Source of the DNA: Anisodus tanguticus | Lineage: Eukaryota > Streptophyta > Magnoliopsida > Solanales > Solanaceae | Reading direction: 5' to 3' | DNA length: 64,000 nt | NCBI GenBank assembly: GCA_034509755.1 | Contig: CM067552.1 | Location: 21,324,753-21,388,752, forward strand | Shown: positions 40,572-53,900 of the stretch, piece after piece | Layout of the letters: each line of letters opens with the position of its first letter | How positions within the stretch are numbered: the first letter of the stretch is position 1 | Notes under the pieces: model-generated | Told to the model about the DNA's origin: nothing | The model's database searches: none | What the model saw: only the letters and a program-made list of their open reading frames with translations | Position numbers and translations under genes: made by a program

Positions 40572-42423
40572 GCTCATTTTTGCCTATTCAATCAAGATCC
40601 ATCAATGCGTTCATCCATCAAGTCCATCTAATTTATTACGGGTTATGCTGGTTCCTACCGGTGTTGGAATATTTCAGGAAAGAGAAGAAAAAACAATCAT
40701 TGGTACGGAAAGTGGCATTTTCATAAATTATAAGCAGTGATAGAGCAAATCAGAACAACACATCGAGGAAACCAGTGTTGGATATTTGGAGAAAGAAATA
40801 GTGTGGATGGAGATCTTCTCTATTTCATTCTTTCTTTAATATTTTATTACTTATTAGAAAGGGCTTAGTTTCGACATGGAAGATTCCATGTTAATAATTT
40901 AACTATGAAGGGTACTTTAGTCATTGTATCTATTAGCATAGTAATATTTCTTAGTTACGTGGCTTTTATTTTTACAGCCACCTGCGTTGGCCGTAGCCGA
41001 CTCATCCCTTAAATGTCTGTATACCAAAAGAGCTCTTTTTTTACCATTCAAACAAAACTCATAAATGCGCTCATCCATCAATACCCTCTCATTTCCTATG
41101 GGTTCTGTTGGTTCCTACCAAGTTGGTGTACAAATATTCCAAAGAAAGAGAAGAAAAAAAACCATTGGTAAAGAAAGTGACTTTTTTCCCGAATTATAAG
41201 CGAGCGATAGAGCAAATTAGAACAACAAAGAGAAAACCAATGATGGATCTTTCGAAAAAGAAATAGTGAGGATGGAGATCTTCTCATTTTCCTTCTTTTA
41301 GTATAATTTATTTTTATTAGAAAGGGTGAAGTTTCGACATGTCATTTTCCATGTCAATAATTTCAATATCTGGGGAAGTTTAGTCATTGTATTTATTAGT
41401 AGAGTAATATTTCTTAGTTACATGGATTTTATTTCTACAACCACATACGTGTGCCTTAGCCAGCACATCACTTAACTGTCTGTCTACCAAAAGAGATCTT
41501 TTTCCCCATTCAATAAAGACCGATCAATGGGTTCATCCATCAATACCCTCTCTTTTCTTATGGGTTCTGTTGGTTCTTACCATGTTGGCGTACAAATATT
41601 CCAAGAAAGAGAAGAGAAAAAAACTGTTGGTAAAGAAAATGACTTTTTTCCCGAATTATAAGCAGCGATAGAGCAAATTAGAACAACAAAGAGAGGAAAC
41701 CAGCGATGGATCTTTCGAAAAAGAAATAGTGAGGATGGAGATCTTCTCATTTTCCTTCTTTTAGTAAAATTTACTTTTATTAGAAAGGGTGAAGTTTCGA
41801 CATGTCATTTTCCGTGTCAATAATTTCAATATCTAGGGAAGTTTAGTCATTGTATTTATTAATAGAGTAATATTTCTTAGTTACATGGATTTTATTTCTA
41901 CAACCACATACGTGTGCCCTAGCCAAGACACATCACTTAACTATTATCCCACCAAAAGAGATCTTTTTCCCCATTCAATAAAGACCGATCAATGTGTTCA
42001 TCCATCAATACCCTCTCTTTTTTATGGGTTCTGTTGGTTCCTACCATGTTGGCGTACAAATATTCCAAGAAAGAGAAGAGAAAAAAACCGTTTGCAGAGA
42101 AAGTAACTTTTTTCCTGAATTATAAGCAGCGATAGAGCAAATTAGAACAACAAAGAGAGGAAATCCGTGATTGATCATTGGAGAAAGAAATAGTGGGGAT
42201 GGAGATCTTATCTTTTGCCTTCTTTTTATAATAATTTTTTATTTATTAGAAAGGGATTAGTTTCGACATGCTAGATTCCATGTCAATAATTTCAATATCA
42301 AGGGCACTTTAGTCATTGAATCTATCCACAAATTAATATTTCATAATTATGTGGCTTTTATTTCTACAGTCACATGCGTTTGCCCTAACCAACTCATCAC
42401 TTAGTTATCCGTCTACAATAAGA
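40572..42423 (+). repeat. Four-subunit HOR, copy 2
   Basis: Unit of 1,852 bp. The hybrid subunit is at 41495-41959 and the following C starts at 41960. The A subunit has the GCTCATTTTTG state. The hybrid has the private TTAGTAAAATTTACTTTT variant, also seen in copy 1. Confidence 0.93.
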
Positions 42424-44279
42424 GCTCATTTTTGCCTATTCAATCAAGATCCATCAATGCGTTCATCCATCAAGTCCATCTAATTTATTACGGGTTATGC
42501 TGGTTCCTACCGGTGTTGGAATATTTCGAGAAAGAGAAGAAAAACAATCATTGGTATGGAAAGTGGCATTTTCATAAATTATAAGCGAGCGATAGAGCAA
42601 ATCGAACAACACATCGAGGAAACCAAAGTGTTGGAGGATATTTGGAGAAAGAAATAGTGTGGATGGAGATCTTCTCTATTTCATTCTTTTTTAATATTTT
42701 ATTACTTATTAGAAAGGGCTTAGTTTCGACATGGAAGATTCCATGTTAATAATTTAACTATGAAGGGCACTTTAGTCATTGTATCTATTAGCATAGTAAT
42801 ATTTCTTAGTTACGTGGCTTTTATTTTTACAACCACTGCGTTGGCCGTAGCCGACTCATCCCTTAAATGTCCGTATACCAAAAGAGCTCTTTTTTTACCA
42901 TTCAAGCAAAACTCATAAATGCGCTCATCCATCAATACCCTCTCATTTCCTATGGGTTCTGTGGTTCCTACGAAGTTGGTGTACAAATATTCCAAGAAAG
43001 AGAAGAGAAAAAAACCATTGGTAAAGAAAGTGACTTTTTTCCCGAATTATAAGCGCGATAGAGCAAATTAGAACAACAAAGAGAGGAAACCAATGATGGA
43101 TCTTTCGAAAAAGAAATAGTGAGGATGGAGATCTTCTCTTTTTCCTTCTTTTAGTATAATTTATTTTTATTAGAAAGGGTGAAGTTTCGACATGTCATTT
43201 TCCGTGTCAATAATTTCAATATCTAGGGAAGTTTAGTCATTGTATTTATTAGTAGAGTAATATTTCTTAGTTACATGGATTTTATTTCTACAACCACATA
43301 CGTGTGCCCTAGCCAAAGACACATCACTTAACTGTCTCGTCTACCAAAAGAGATCTTTTTCCCCATTCAATAAAGACCGATCAATGGGTTCATCCATCAA
43401 TACCCTCTCTTTTCTTATGGGTTCTGTTGGTTCTTACCATGTTGGCGTACAAATATTCCAAGAAAGAGAAGAGAAAAAAACTGTTGGTAAAGAAAATGAC
43501 TTTTTTCCTGAATTATAAGCAGCGATAGAGCAAATTAGAACAACAAAGAGAGGAAACCAGCGATGGATCTTTCGAAAAAGAAATAGTGAGGATGGAGATC
43601 TTCTCATTTTCCTTCTTTTAGTAAAATTTATTTTTTATTAGAAAGGGTGAAGTTTCGACATGTCATTTTCCGTGTCAATAATTTCAATATCTAGGGAAGT
43701 TTAGTCATTGTATTTATTAATAGAGTAATATTTCTTAGTTACATGGATTTTATTTCTACACCCACATATGTGTGCCCTAGCCAGCACATCACTTAACTGT
43801 CTGTCCACCAAAAGAGATCTTTTTCCCCATTCAATAAAGATCGATCAATATGTTCATCCATCAATACCCTCTCTTTTTTATGGGTTCTGTTGGTTCCTAC
43901 CATGTTGGCCTACAAATATTCCTAGAAAGAGAAGAGAAAAAAACCGTTTGCAGAGAAAGTAACTTTTTTCCTGAATTATAAGCAGCGATAGAGCAAATTA
44001 GAACAACAAAGAGAGGAAACCAGTGATTGATCATTGGAGAAAGAAATAGTGGGGATGGAGATCTTATCTTTTGCCTTCTTTTTATAATAATTTTTTATTT
44101 ATTAGAAAGGGATTAGTTTCGACATGCTAGATTCCATGTCAATAATTTCAATATCAAGGGCACTTTAGTCATTGAATCTATCCACAAATTAATATTTCAT
44201 AATTATGTGGCTTTTATTTCTACAGTCACATGCGTTTGCCCTAACCAACTCATCACTTAGTTATCCGTCTACAATAAGA
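42424..44279 (+). repeat. Four-subunit HOR, copy 3
   Basis: Unit of 1,856 bp. The hybrid subunit is at 43352-43815 and the following C starts at 43816. That C carries CTACACCCACATATGTG upstream and CCTACAAATATTCCTAG, a variant set shared with copy 1 (around 40060-40215) but not with copy 2. This indicates exchange or duplication among the units rather than simple serial copying. Confidence 0.93.
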
Positions 44280-46129
44280 GCTCATTTTTGCCTATTCAAT
44301 CAAGATCCATCAATGCGTTCATCCATCAAGTCCATCTAATTTATTACGGGTTATGCTGGTTCCTACCGGTGTTGGAATATTTCAGAAAAGAGAAGAGAAA
44401 ACAATCATTGGTACGGAAAGTGGCATTTTCATAAATTATAAGCAGTGATAGAGCAAATCAGAACAACACATCGAGGAAACCAGTGTTGGATATTTGGAGA
44501 AAGAAATAGTGTGGATGGAGATCTTCTCTATTTCATTCTTTCTTTAATATTTTATTACTTATTAGAAAGGGCTTAGTTTCGACATGGAAGATTCCATGTT
44601 AATAATTTAACTATGAAGGGCACTTTAGTCATTGTATCTATTAGCATAGTAATATTTCTTAGTTACGTGGCTTTTATTTTTACAGCCACCTGCGTTGGCC
44701 GTAGCCGACTCATCCCTTAAATGTCTGTATACCAAAAGAGCTCTTTTTTTACCATTCAAGCAAAACTCATAAATGCGCTCATCCATCAATACCCTCTCAT
44801 TTCCTATGGGTTCTGTTGGTTCCTACCAAGTTGGTGTAAAAATATTCCAAGAAAGAGAAGAGAAAAAAACCATTGGTAAAGAAAGTGACTTTTTTCCTGA
44901 ATTATAAGCAGCGATAGAGCAAATTAGAACAACAAAGAGAGGAAACCAGTGATGGATCTTTCGAAAAAGAAATAGTGAGGATGGAGATCTTCTCATTTTC
45001 CTTCTTTTAGTATAATTTATTTTTATTAGAAAGGGTGAAGTTTCGACATGTCATTTTCCGTGTCAATAATTTCAATATCTAGGGAAGTTTAGTCATTGTA
45101 TTTATTAGTAGAGTAATATTTCTTAGTTACATGGATTTTATTTCTACAACCACATACGTGTGCCCTAGCCAGCACATCACTTAACTGTCTGTCTACCAAA
45201 AGAGATCTTTTTCCCCATTCAATAAAGACCGATCAATGGGTTCATCCATCAATACCCTCTCTTTTCTTATGGGTTCTGTTGGTTCCTACCATGTTGGCGT
45301 ACAAATATTCCAAGAAAGAGAAGAGAAAAAAACTGTTGGTAAAGAAAGTGACTTTTTTCCTGAATTATAAGCAGCGATAGAGCAAATTAGAACAACAAAG
45401 AGAGGAAACCAGCGATGGATCTTTCGAAAAAGAAATAGTGAGGATGGAGAACTTCTCATTTTCCTTCTTTTAGTATAATTTATTTTTATTAGAAAGGGTG
45501 AATTTTCGACATGTCATTTTCCGTGTCAATAATTTCAATATCTAGGGAAGTTTAGTCATTGTATTTATTAGTAGAGTAATATTTCTTAGTTACATGGATT
45601 TTATTTCTACAACCACATACGTGTGCCCTAGCCAGCACATCACTTAACTGTCTGTCCACCAAAAGAGATCTTTTTCCCCATTCAATAAAGACCGATCAAT
45701 GTGTTCATCCATCAATACCCTCTCTTTTTTATGGGTTCTGTTGGTTCCTACCATGTTGGCGTACAAATATTCCAAGAAAGAGAAGAGAAAAAACCGTTTG
45801 CAGAGAAAGTAACTTTTTTCCTGAATTATAAGCGACGATAGAGCAAATTAGAACAACAAAGAGAGGAAACCAGTGATTGATCATTGGAGAAAGAAATAGT
45901 GGGGATGGAGATCTTATCTTTTGCCTTCTTTTTATAATAATTTTTTATTTATTAGAAAGGGATTAGTTTCGACATGCTAGATTCCATGTCAATAATTTCA
46001 ATATCAAGGGCACTTTAGTCATTGAATCTATCCACAAATTAATATTTCATAATTATGTGGCTTTTATTTCTACAGTCACATGCGTTTGCCCTAACCAACT
46101 CATCACTTAGTTATCCGTCTACAATAAGA
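44280..46129 (+). repeat. Four-subunit HOR, copy 4
   Basis: Unit of 1,850 bp with the hybrid subunit at 45204-45666 and C from 45667. The hybrid has GGAGAACTTCTC, where nearly every other copy has GGAGATCTTCTC, so it has lost the BglII site that marks most subunits. Confidence 0.93.
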
Positions 46130-47979
46130 GCTCATTTTTGCCTATTCAATCAAGATCCATCAATGCGTTCATCCATCAAGTCCATCTAATTTATTACGGG
46201 TTATGCTGGTTCCTACCGGTGTTGGAATATTTCAGAAAAGAGAAGAGAAAACAATCATTGGTATGGAAAGTGGCATTTTCATAAATTATAAGCAGCGATA
46301 GAGCAAATCAGAACAACACATCGAGGAAACCAGTGTTGGATATTTGGAGAAAGAAATAGTGTGGATGTAGGTCTTCTCTATTTCATTCTTTCTTTAATAT
46401 TTTATTACTTATTAGAAAGGGCTTAGTTTCGACATGGAAGATTCCATGTTAATAATTTAACTATGAAGGGTACTTTAGTCATTGTATCTATTAGCATAGT
46501 AATATTTCTTAGTTACGTGGCTTTTATTTTTACAGCCACCTGCGTTGGCCGTAGCCGACTCATCCCTTAAATGTCTGTATACCAAAAGAGCTCTTTTTTT
46601 ACCATTCAAGCAAAACTCATAAATGCGCTCATCCATCAATACCCTCTCATTTCCTATGGGTTCTGTTGATTCCTACCAAGTTGGTGTACAAATATTCCAA
46701 GAAAGAGAAGAGAAAAAAACAATTGGTAAAGAAGGTGACTTTTTTCCTGAATTATAAGCAGCGATAGAGCAAATTAGAACAACAAAGAGAGGAAACCAAT
46801 GATGGATCTTTCGAAAAAGAAATAGTGAGGATGGAGATCTTCTCATTTTCCTTCTTTTAGTAAAATTTACTTTTATTAGAAAGGGTGAAGTTTCGACATG
46901 TCATTTTCCATGTCAATAATTTCAATATCTGGGGAAGTTTAGTCATTGTATTTATTAGTAGAGTAATATTTCTTAGTTACATGGATTTTATTTCTACAAC
47001 CACATACGTGTGCCCTAGCCAGCACATCACTTAACTCGTCTGTCTACCAAAAGAGATCTTTTTCCCCATTCAATAAAGACCGATCAATGTGTTCATCCAT
47101 CAATACCCTCTCTTTTCTTATGGGTTCTGTTGGTTCTTACCATGTTGGCGTACAAATATTCCAAGAAAGAGAAGAGAAAAAAACTGTTGGTAAAGAAAAT
47201 GACTTTTTTCCTGAATTATAAGCAGCGATAGAGCAAATTAGAACAACAAAGAGAGGAAACCAGCGATGGATCTTTCGAAAAAGAAATAGTGAGGATGGAG
47301 ATCTTCTCATTTTCCTTCTTTTAGTATAATTTATTTTTATTAGAAAGGGTGAAGTTTCGACATGTCATTTTCCGTGTCAATAATTTCAATATCTAGGGAA
47401 GTTTAGTCATTGTATTTATTAGTAGAGTAATATTTCTTAGTTACATGGATTTTATTTCTACAACCACATACGTGTGCCCTAGCCAGCACATCACTTAACT
47501 GTCTGTCCACCAAAAGAGATCTTTTTCCCCATTCAATAAAGATCGATCAATGTGTTCATCCATCAATACCCTCTCTTTTTATGGGTTCTGTTGGTTCCTA
47601 CCATGTTGGCCTACAAATATTCCAAGAAAGAGAAGAGAAAAAAACCGTTTGCAGAGAAAGTAACTTTTTTCCTGAATTATAAGCAGCGATAGAGCAAATT
47701 AGAACAACAAAGAGAGGAAACCAGTGATTGATCATTGGAGAAAGAAATAGTGGGGATGGAGATCTTATCTTTTGCCTTCTTTTTATAATAATTTTTTATT
47801 TATTAGAAAGGGATTAGTTTCGACATGCCGATTCCCATGTCAATAATTTCAATATCAAGGGCACTTTAGTCATTGAATCTATCACAAATTAATATTTCAT
47901 AATTATGTGGCTTTTATTTCTACAGTCACATGCGTTTGCCCTAACCAACTCATCACTTAGTTATCCGTCTACAATAAGA
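46130..47979 (+). repeat. Four-subunit HOR, copy 5
   Basis: Unit of 1,850 bp with the hybrid subunit at 47055-47517 and C from 47518. It is the last four-subunit unit; the next HOR, from 47980, is back to 1,392 bp. Its A subunit reads GGATGTAGGTCTTCTC instead of GGATGGAGATCTTCTC. Confidence 0.93.
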
Positions 47980-50900
47980 GCTCATTTTTGCCTATTCAAT
48001 CAAGATCCATCAATGCGTTCATCCATCAAGTCCATCTAATTTATTACGGGTTATGCTTTGTTCCTACCGGTGTTGGAATATTTCAGAAAGAGAAGAAAAA
48101 AAACAATCATTGGTATGGAAAGTGGCATTTTCATAAATTATAAGCAGTGATAGAGCAAATCAGAACAACACATCGAGGAAACCAGTGTTGGATATTTGGA
48201 GAAAGAAATAGTGTGGATGGAGATCTTCTCTATTTCATTCTTTTTTTAATATTTTATTACTTATTAGAAAGGGCTTAGTTTCGACATGGAAGATTCCATG
48301 TTAATAATTTAACTATGAAGGGTACTTTAGTCATTGTATCTATTAGCATAGTAATATTTCTTAGTTACGTGGCTTTTATTTTTACAGCCACCTGCGTTGG
48401 CCGTAGCCGACTCATCCCTTAAATGTCTGTATACCAAAAGAGCTCTTTTTTTACCATTCAAGCAAAACTCATAAATGCGCTCATCCATCAATACCCTCTC
48501 ATTTCCTATGGGTTCTGTTGGTTCCTACCAAGTTGGTGTACAAATATTCCAAGAAAGAGAAGAGAAAAAAATTGTTGGTAAAGAAAGTGACTTTTTTCCT
48601 GAATTATAAGCAGATATAGAGCAAATTAGAACAACAAAGAGAGGAAACAATGATGGATCTTTCGAAAAAGAAATAGTGAGGATGGAGATCTTCTCATTTT
48701 CCTTCTTTTAGTAAAATTTACTTTTATTAGAAAGGGTGAAGTTTCGACATGTCATTTTCCGTGTCAATAATTTCAATATCTAGGGAAGTTTAGTCATTGT
48801 ATTTATTAGTAGAGTAATATTTCTTAGTTACATGGATTTTATTTCTACAACCACATACGTGTGCCCTAGCCAAACACATCACTTAACAAATGTCTGTCCA
48901 CCAAAAGAGATCTTTTTCCCCATTCAATAAAGATCGATCAATGTGTTCATCCATCAATACCCTCTCTTTTTATGGGTTCTGTTGGTTCCTACCATGTTGG
49001 CGTACAAATATTCCAAGAAAGAGAAGAGAAAAAAACCGTTTGCAGAGAAAGTAACTTTTTTCCTGAATTATAAGCAATGATAGAGCAAATTAGAACAACA
49101 AAGAGAGGAAACCAGTGATTGATCATTGGAGAAAGAAATAGTGGGGATGGAGATCTTATCTTTTGCCTTCTTTTTATAATAATTTTTTATTTATTAGAAA
49201 GGGATTAGTTTCGACATGCTAGATTCCATGTCAATAATTTCAATATCAAGGGCACTTTAGTCATTGAATCTATCCACAAATTAATATTTCATAATTACGT
49301 GGCTTTTATTTCTACAGTCACATGCGTTTGCCCTAACCAACTCATCACTTAGTTATCCGTCTACAATAAGAGCTCATTTTTGCCTATTCAATCAAGATCC
49401 ATCAATGCGTTCATCCATCAAGTCCATCTAATTTATTACGGGTTATGCTGGTTCCTACCGGTGTTGGAATATTTCAGGAAAGAGAAGAGAAAACAATCAT
49501 TGGTATGGAAAGTGGCATTTTCATAAATTATAAGCAGCGATAGAGCAAATCAAAACAACACATCGAGGAAACCAGTGTTGGATATTTGGAGAAAGAAATA
49601 GTGTGGATGGAGATCTTCTCTATTTCATTCTTTTTTTAATATTTTATTACTTATTAGAAAGGGCTTAGTTTCGACATGGAAGATTCCATGTTAATAATTT
49701 AACTATGAAGGGTACTTTAGTCATTGTATCTATTAGCATAGTAATATTTCTTAGTTACGTGGCTTTTATTTTTACAGCCACCTGCGTTGGCCGTAGCCGA
49801 CTCATCCCTTAAATGTCTGTATACCAAGAGAGCTCTTTTTTTACCATTCAAGCAAAACTCATAAATGCGCTCATCCATCAATACCCTCTCATTTCCTATG
49901 GGTTCTGCTGATTCCTACGAAGTTGGTGTACAAATATTCCAAGAAAGAGAAGAGAAAAAAATTGTGGTAAAGAAAGTGACTTTTTTCCTGAATTATAAGC
50001 AGCGATAGAGCAAATTTGAACAACAAAGAGAGGAAACCAGCGATGGATCTTTCGAAAAAGAAATAGTGAGGATGGAGATCTTCTCATTTTCCTTCTTTTA
50101 GTAAAATTTACTTTTATTAGAAAGGGTGAAGTTTCGACATGTCATTTTCCGTGTCAATAATTTCAATATCTAGGGAAGTTTAGTCATTGTATTTATTAGT
50201 AGAGTAATATTTCTTAGTTACATGGATTTTATTTCTACAACCACATACGTGTGCCCTAGCCAGCACATCACTTAACAATACCCTCTCATCCACCAAAAGA
50301 GATCTTTTTCCCCATTCAATAAAGACCGATCAATGTGTTCATCCATCAATACCCTCTCTTTTTTATGGGTTCTGTTGGTTCCTACCATGTTGGCGTACAA
50401 ATATTCCAAGAAAGAGAAGAGAAAAAAAAAAAAACCGTTTGCGAGAGAAAGTAACTTTTTTCCCGAATTATAAGCGACGATAGAGCAAATTAGAACAACA
50501 AAGAGAGGAAACCAAACGATTGATCATTGGAGAAAGAAATAGTGGGGATGGAGATCTTATCTTTTGCCTTCTTTTTATAATAATTTTTTATTTATTAGAA
50601 AGGGATTAGTTTCGACATGCCAGATTCCATGTCAATAATTTCAATATCAAGGGCACTTTAGTCATTGAATCTATCCACAAATTAATATTTCATAATTACG
50701 TGGCTTTTATTTCTACAGTCACATGCGTTTGCCCTAACCAACTCATCACTTAGTTATCCGTCTACAATAAGAGCTCATTTTTGCCTATTCAATCAAGATC
50801 CATCAATGCGTTCATCCATCAAGTCCATCTAATTTATTACGGGTTATGCTGGTTCCTACCGGTGTTGGAATATTTCAGAAAGAGAAGAGAAAACAATCAT

Positions 50901-53900
50901 TGGTATGGAAAGTGGCATTTTCATAAATTATAAGCAGCGATAGAGCAAATCAGAACAACACATCGAGGAAACCAGTGTTGGATATTTGGAGAAAGAAATA
51001 GTGTGGATGTAGATCTTCTCTATTTCATTCTTTTTTAATATTTTATTACTTATTAGAAAGGGCTTAGTTTCGACATGGAAGATTCCATGTTAATAATTTA
51101 ACTATGAAGGGCACTTTAGTCATTGTATCTATTAGCATAGTAATATTTCTTAGTTACGTGGCTTTTATTTTTACAGCCACCTGCGTTGGCCGTAGCCGAC
51201 TCATCCCTTAAATGTATGTATACCAAAAGAGCTCTTTTTTTACCATTCAAGCAAAACTCATAAATGCGCTCATCCATCAATACCCTCTCATTTCCTATGG
51301 GTTCTGCTGATTCCTACGAAGTTGGTGTACAAATATTCCAAGAAAGAGAAGAGAAAAAAATTGTTGGTAAAGAAAGTGACTTTTTTCCTGAATTATAAGC
51401 AGCGATAGAGCAAATTAGAACAACAAAGAGAGGAAACCAGCGATGGATCTTTCGAAAAAGAAATAGTGAGGATGGAGATCTTCTCATTTTCCTTCTTTTA
51501 GTATAATTTATTTTTATTAGAAAGGGTGAAGTTTCGACATGTCATTTTCCGTGTCAATAATTTCAATATCTAGGGAAGTTTAGTCATTGTATTTATTAGT
51601 AGAGTAATATTTCTTAGTTACATGGATTTTATTTCTACAACCACATACGTGTGTGCCAGCCACACATCACTTAACTGTCTCTGTCCACCAAAAGAGATCT
51701 TTTTCCCCATTCAATCAAGACCGATCAATGTGTTCATCCATCAATACCCTCTCTTTCTTATGGGTTCTGTTGGTTCCTACCATGTTGGCGTACAAATATT
51801 CCAAGAAAGAGAAGAGAAAAAAACCGTTTGCAGAGAAAGTAACTTTTTTCCTGAATTATAAGCAGCGATAGAGCAAATTAGAACAACAAAGAGAGGAAAC
51901 CAAAGAGAGGAAACCGGTGATTGATCATTGGAGAAAGAAATAGTGGGGATGGAGATCTTATCTTTTGCCTTCTTTTTATAATAATTTTTTATTTATTAGA
52001 AAGGGATTAGTTTCGACATGCCAGATTCCATGTCAATAATTTCAATATCAAGGGCACTTTAGTCATTGAATCTATCGACAAATTAATATTTCATAATTAC
52101 GTGGCTTTTATTTCTACAGTCACATGCGTTTGCCCTAACCAACTCATCACTTAGTTATCCGTCTACAATAAGAGCTCGTTTTTGCCTATTCAATCAAGAT
52201 CCATCAATGCGTTCATCCATCAAGTCCATCTAATTTATTACGGGTTATGCTGGTTTCTACCGGTGTTGGAATATTTCAGGAAAGAGAAGAGAAAACAATC
52301 ATTGGTATGGAAAGTGGCATTTTCATAAATTATAAGCAGCGATAGAGCAAATCAGAACAACACATCGAGGAAACCAGTGTTGGATATTTGGAGAAAGAAA
52401 TAGTGTGGATGGAGATCTTCTCTATTTCATTCTTTCTTTAATATTTTATTACTTATTAGAAAGGGCTTAGTTTCGACATGGAAGATTCCATGTTAATAAT
52501 TTAACTATGAAGGGCACTTTAGTCATTGTATCTATTAGCATAGTAATATTTCTTAGTTACGTGGCTTTTATTTTTACAGCCACCTGCGTTGGCCGTAGCC
52601 GACTCATCCCTTAAATGTCTGTATACCAAAAGAGATCTCTTTTTTTACCATTCAAACAAAACTCATAAATGCGCTCATCCATCAATACACTCTCATTTCC
52701 TATGGGTTCTGTTGGTTCCTACCAAGTTGGTGTACAAATATTCCAAGAAAGAAAAGAGAAAAAAACAATTGGTAAAGAAAGTGACTTTTTTCCTGAATTA
52801 TAAGCAGCGATAGAGCAAATTAGAACAACAAAGAGAGGAAACCAATGATGGATCTTTCGAAAAAGAAATAGTGAGGATGGAGATCTTCTCATTTTCCTTC
52901 TTTTAGTATAATTTATTTTTATTAGAAAGGGTGAAGTTTCGACATGTCATTTTCCGTGTCAATAATTTCAATATCTAGGGAAGTTTAGTCATTGTATTTA
53001 TTAGTAGAGTAATATTTCTTAGTTACATGGATTTTATTTCTACAACCACATACGTGTGCCCTAGCCAGCACATCACTTAACAGTCTGTCCACCAAAAGAG
53101 ATCTTTTTCCCCATTCAATAAAGACCGATCAATGTGTTCATTCATCAATATCCTCTCTTTCTTATGGGTTCTGTTGGTTCCTACCATGTTGGCGTACAAA
53201 TATTCCAAGAAAGAGAAGAGAAAAAAACCGTTTGCAGAGAAAGTAACTTTTTTCCTGAATTATAAGCGAATGATAGAGCAAATTAGAACAACAAAGAGAG
53301 GAAACCAGTGATTGATCATTGGAGAAAGAAATAGTGGGGATGGAGATCCTATCTTTTGCCTTCTTTTTATAATAATTTTTTATTTATTAGAAAGGGATTA
53401 GTTTCGACATGCCAGATTCCATGTCAATAATTTCAATATCAAGGGCACTTTAGTCATTGAATCTATCGACAAATTAATATTTCATAATTACGTGGCTTTT
53501 ATTTCTACAGTCACATGCGTTTGCCCTAACCAACTCATCACTTAGTTATCCGTCTACAATAAGAGCTCGTTTTTGCCTATTCAATCAAGATCCATCAATG
53601 CGTTCATCCATCAAGTCCATCTAATTTATTACGGGTTATGCTGGTTCCTACCGGTGTTGGAATATTTCGAAAGAGAAGAGAAAACAATCATTGGTATGGA
53701 AAGTGGCATTTTCATAAATTATAAGCGATGATAGAGCAAATCAGAACAACACATCGAGGAAACCAGTGTTGGATATTTGGAGAAAGAAATAGTGTGGATG
53801 GAGATCTTCTCTATTTCATTCTTTTTTTAATATTTTATTACTTATTAGAAAGGGCTTAGTTTCGACATGGAAGATTCCATGTTAATAATTTAACTATGAA

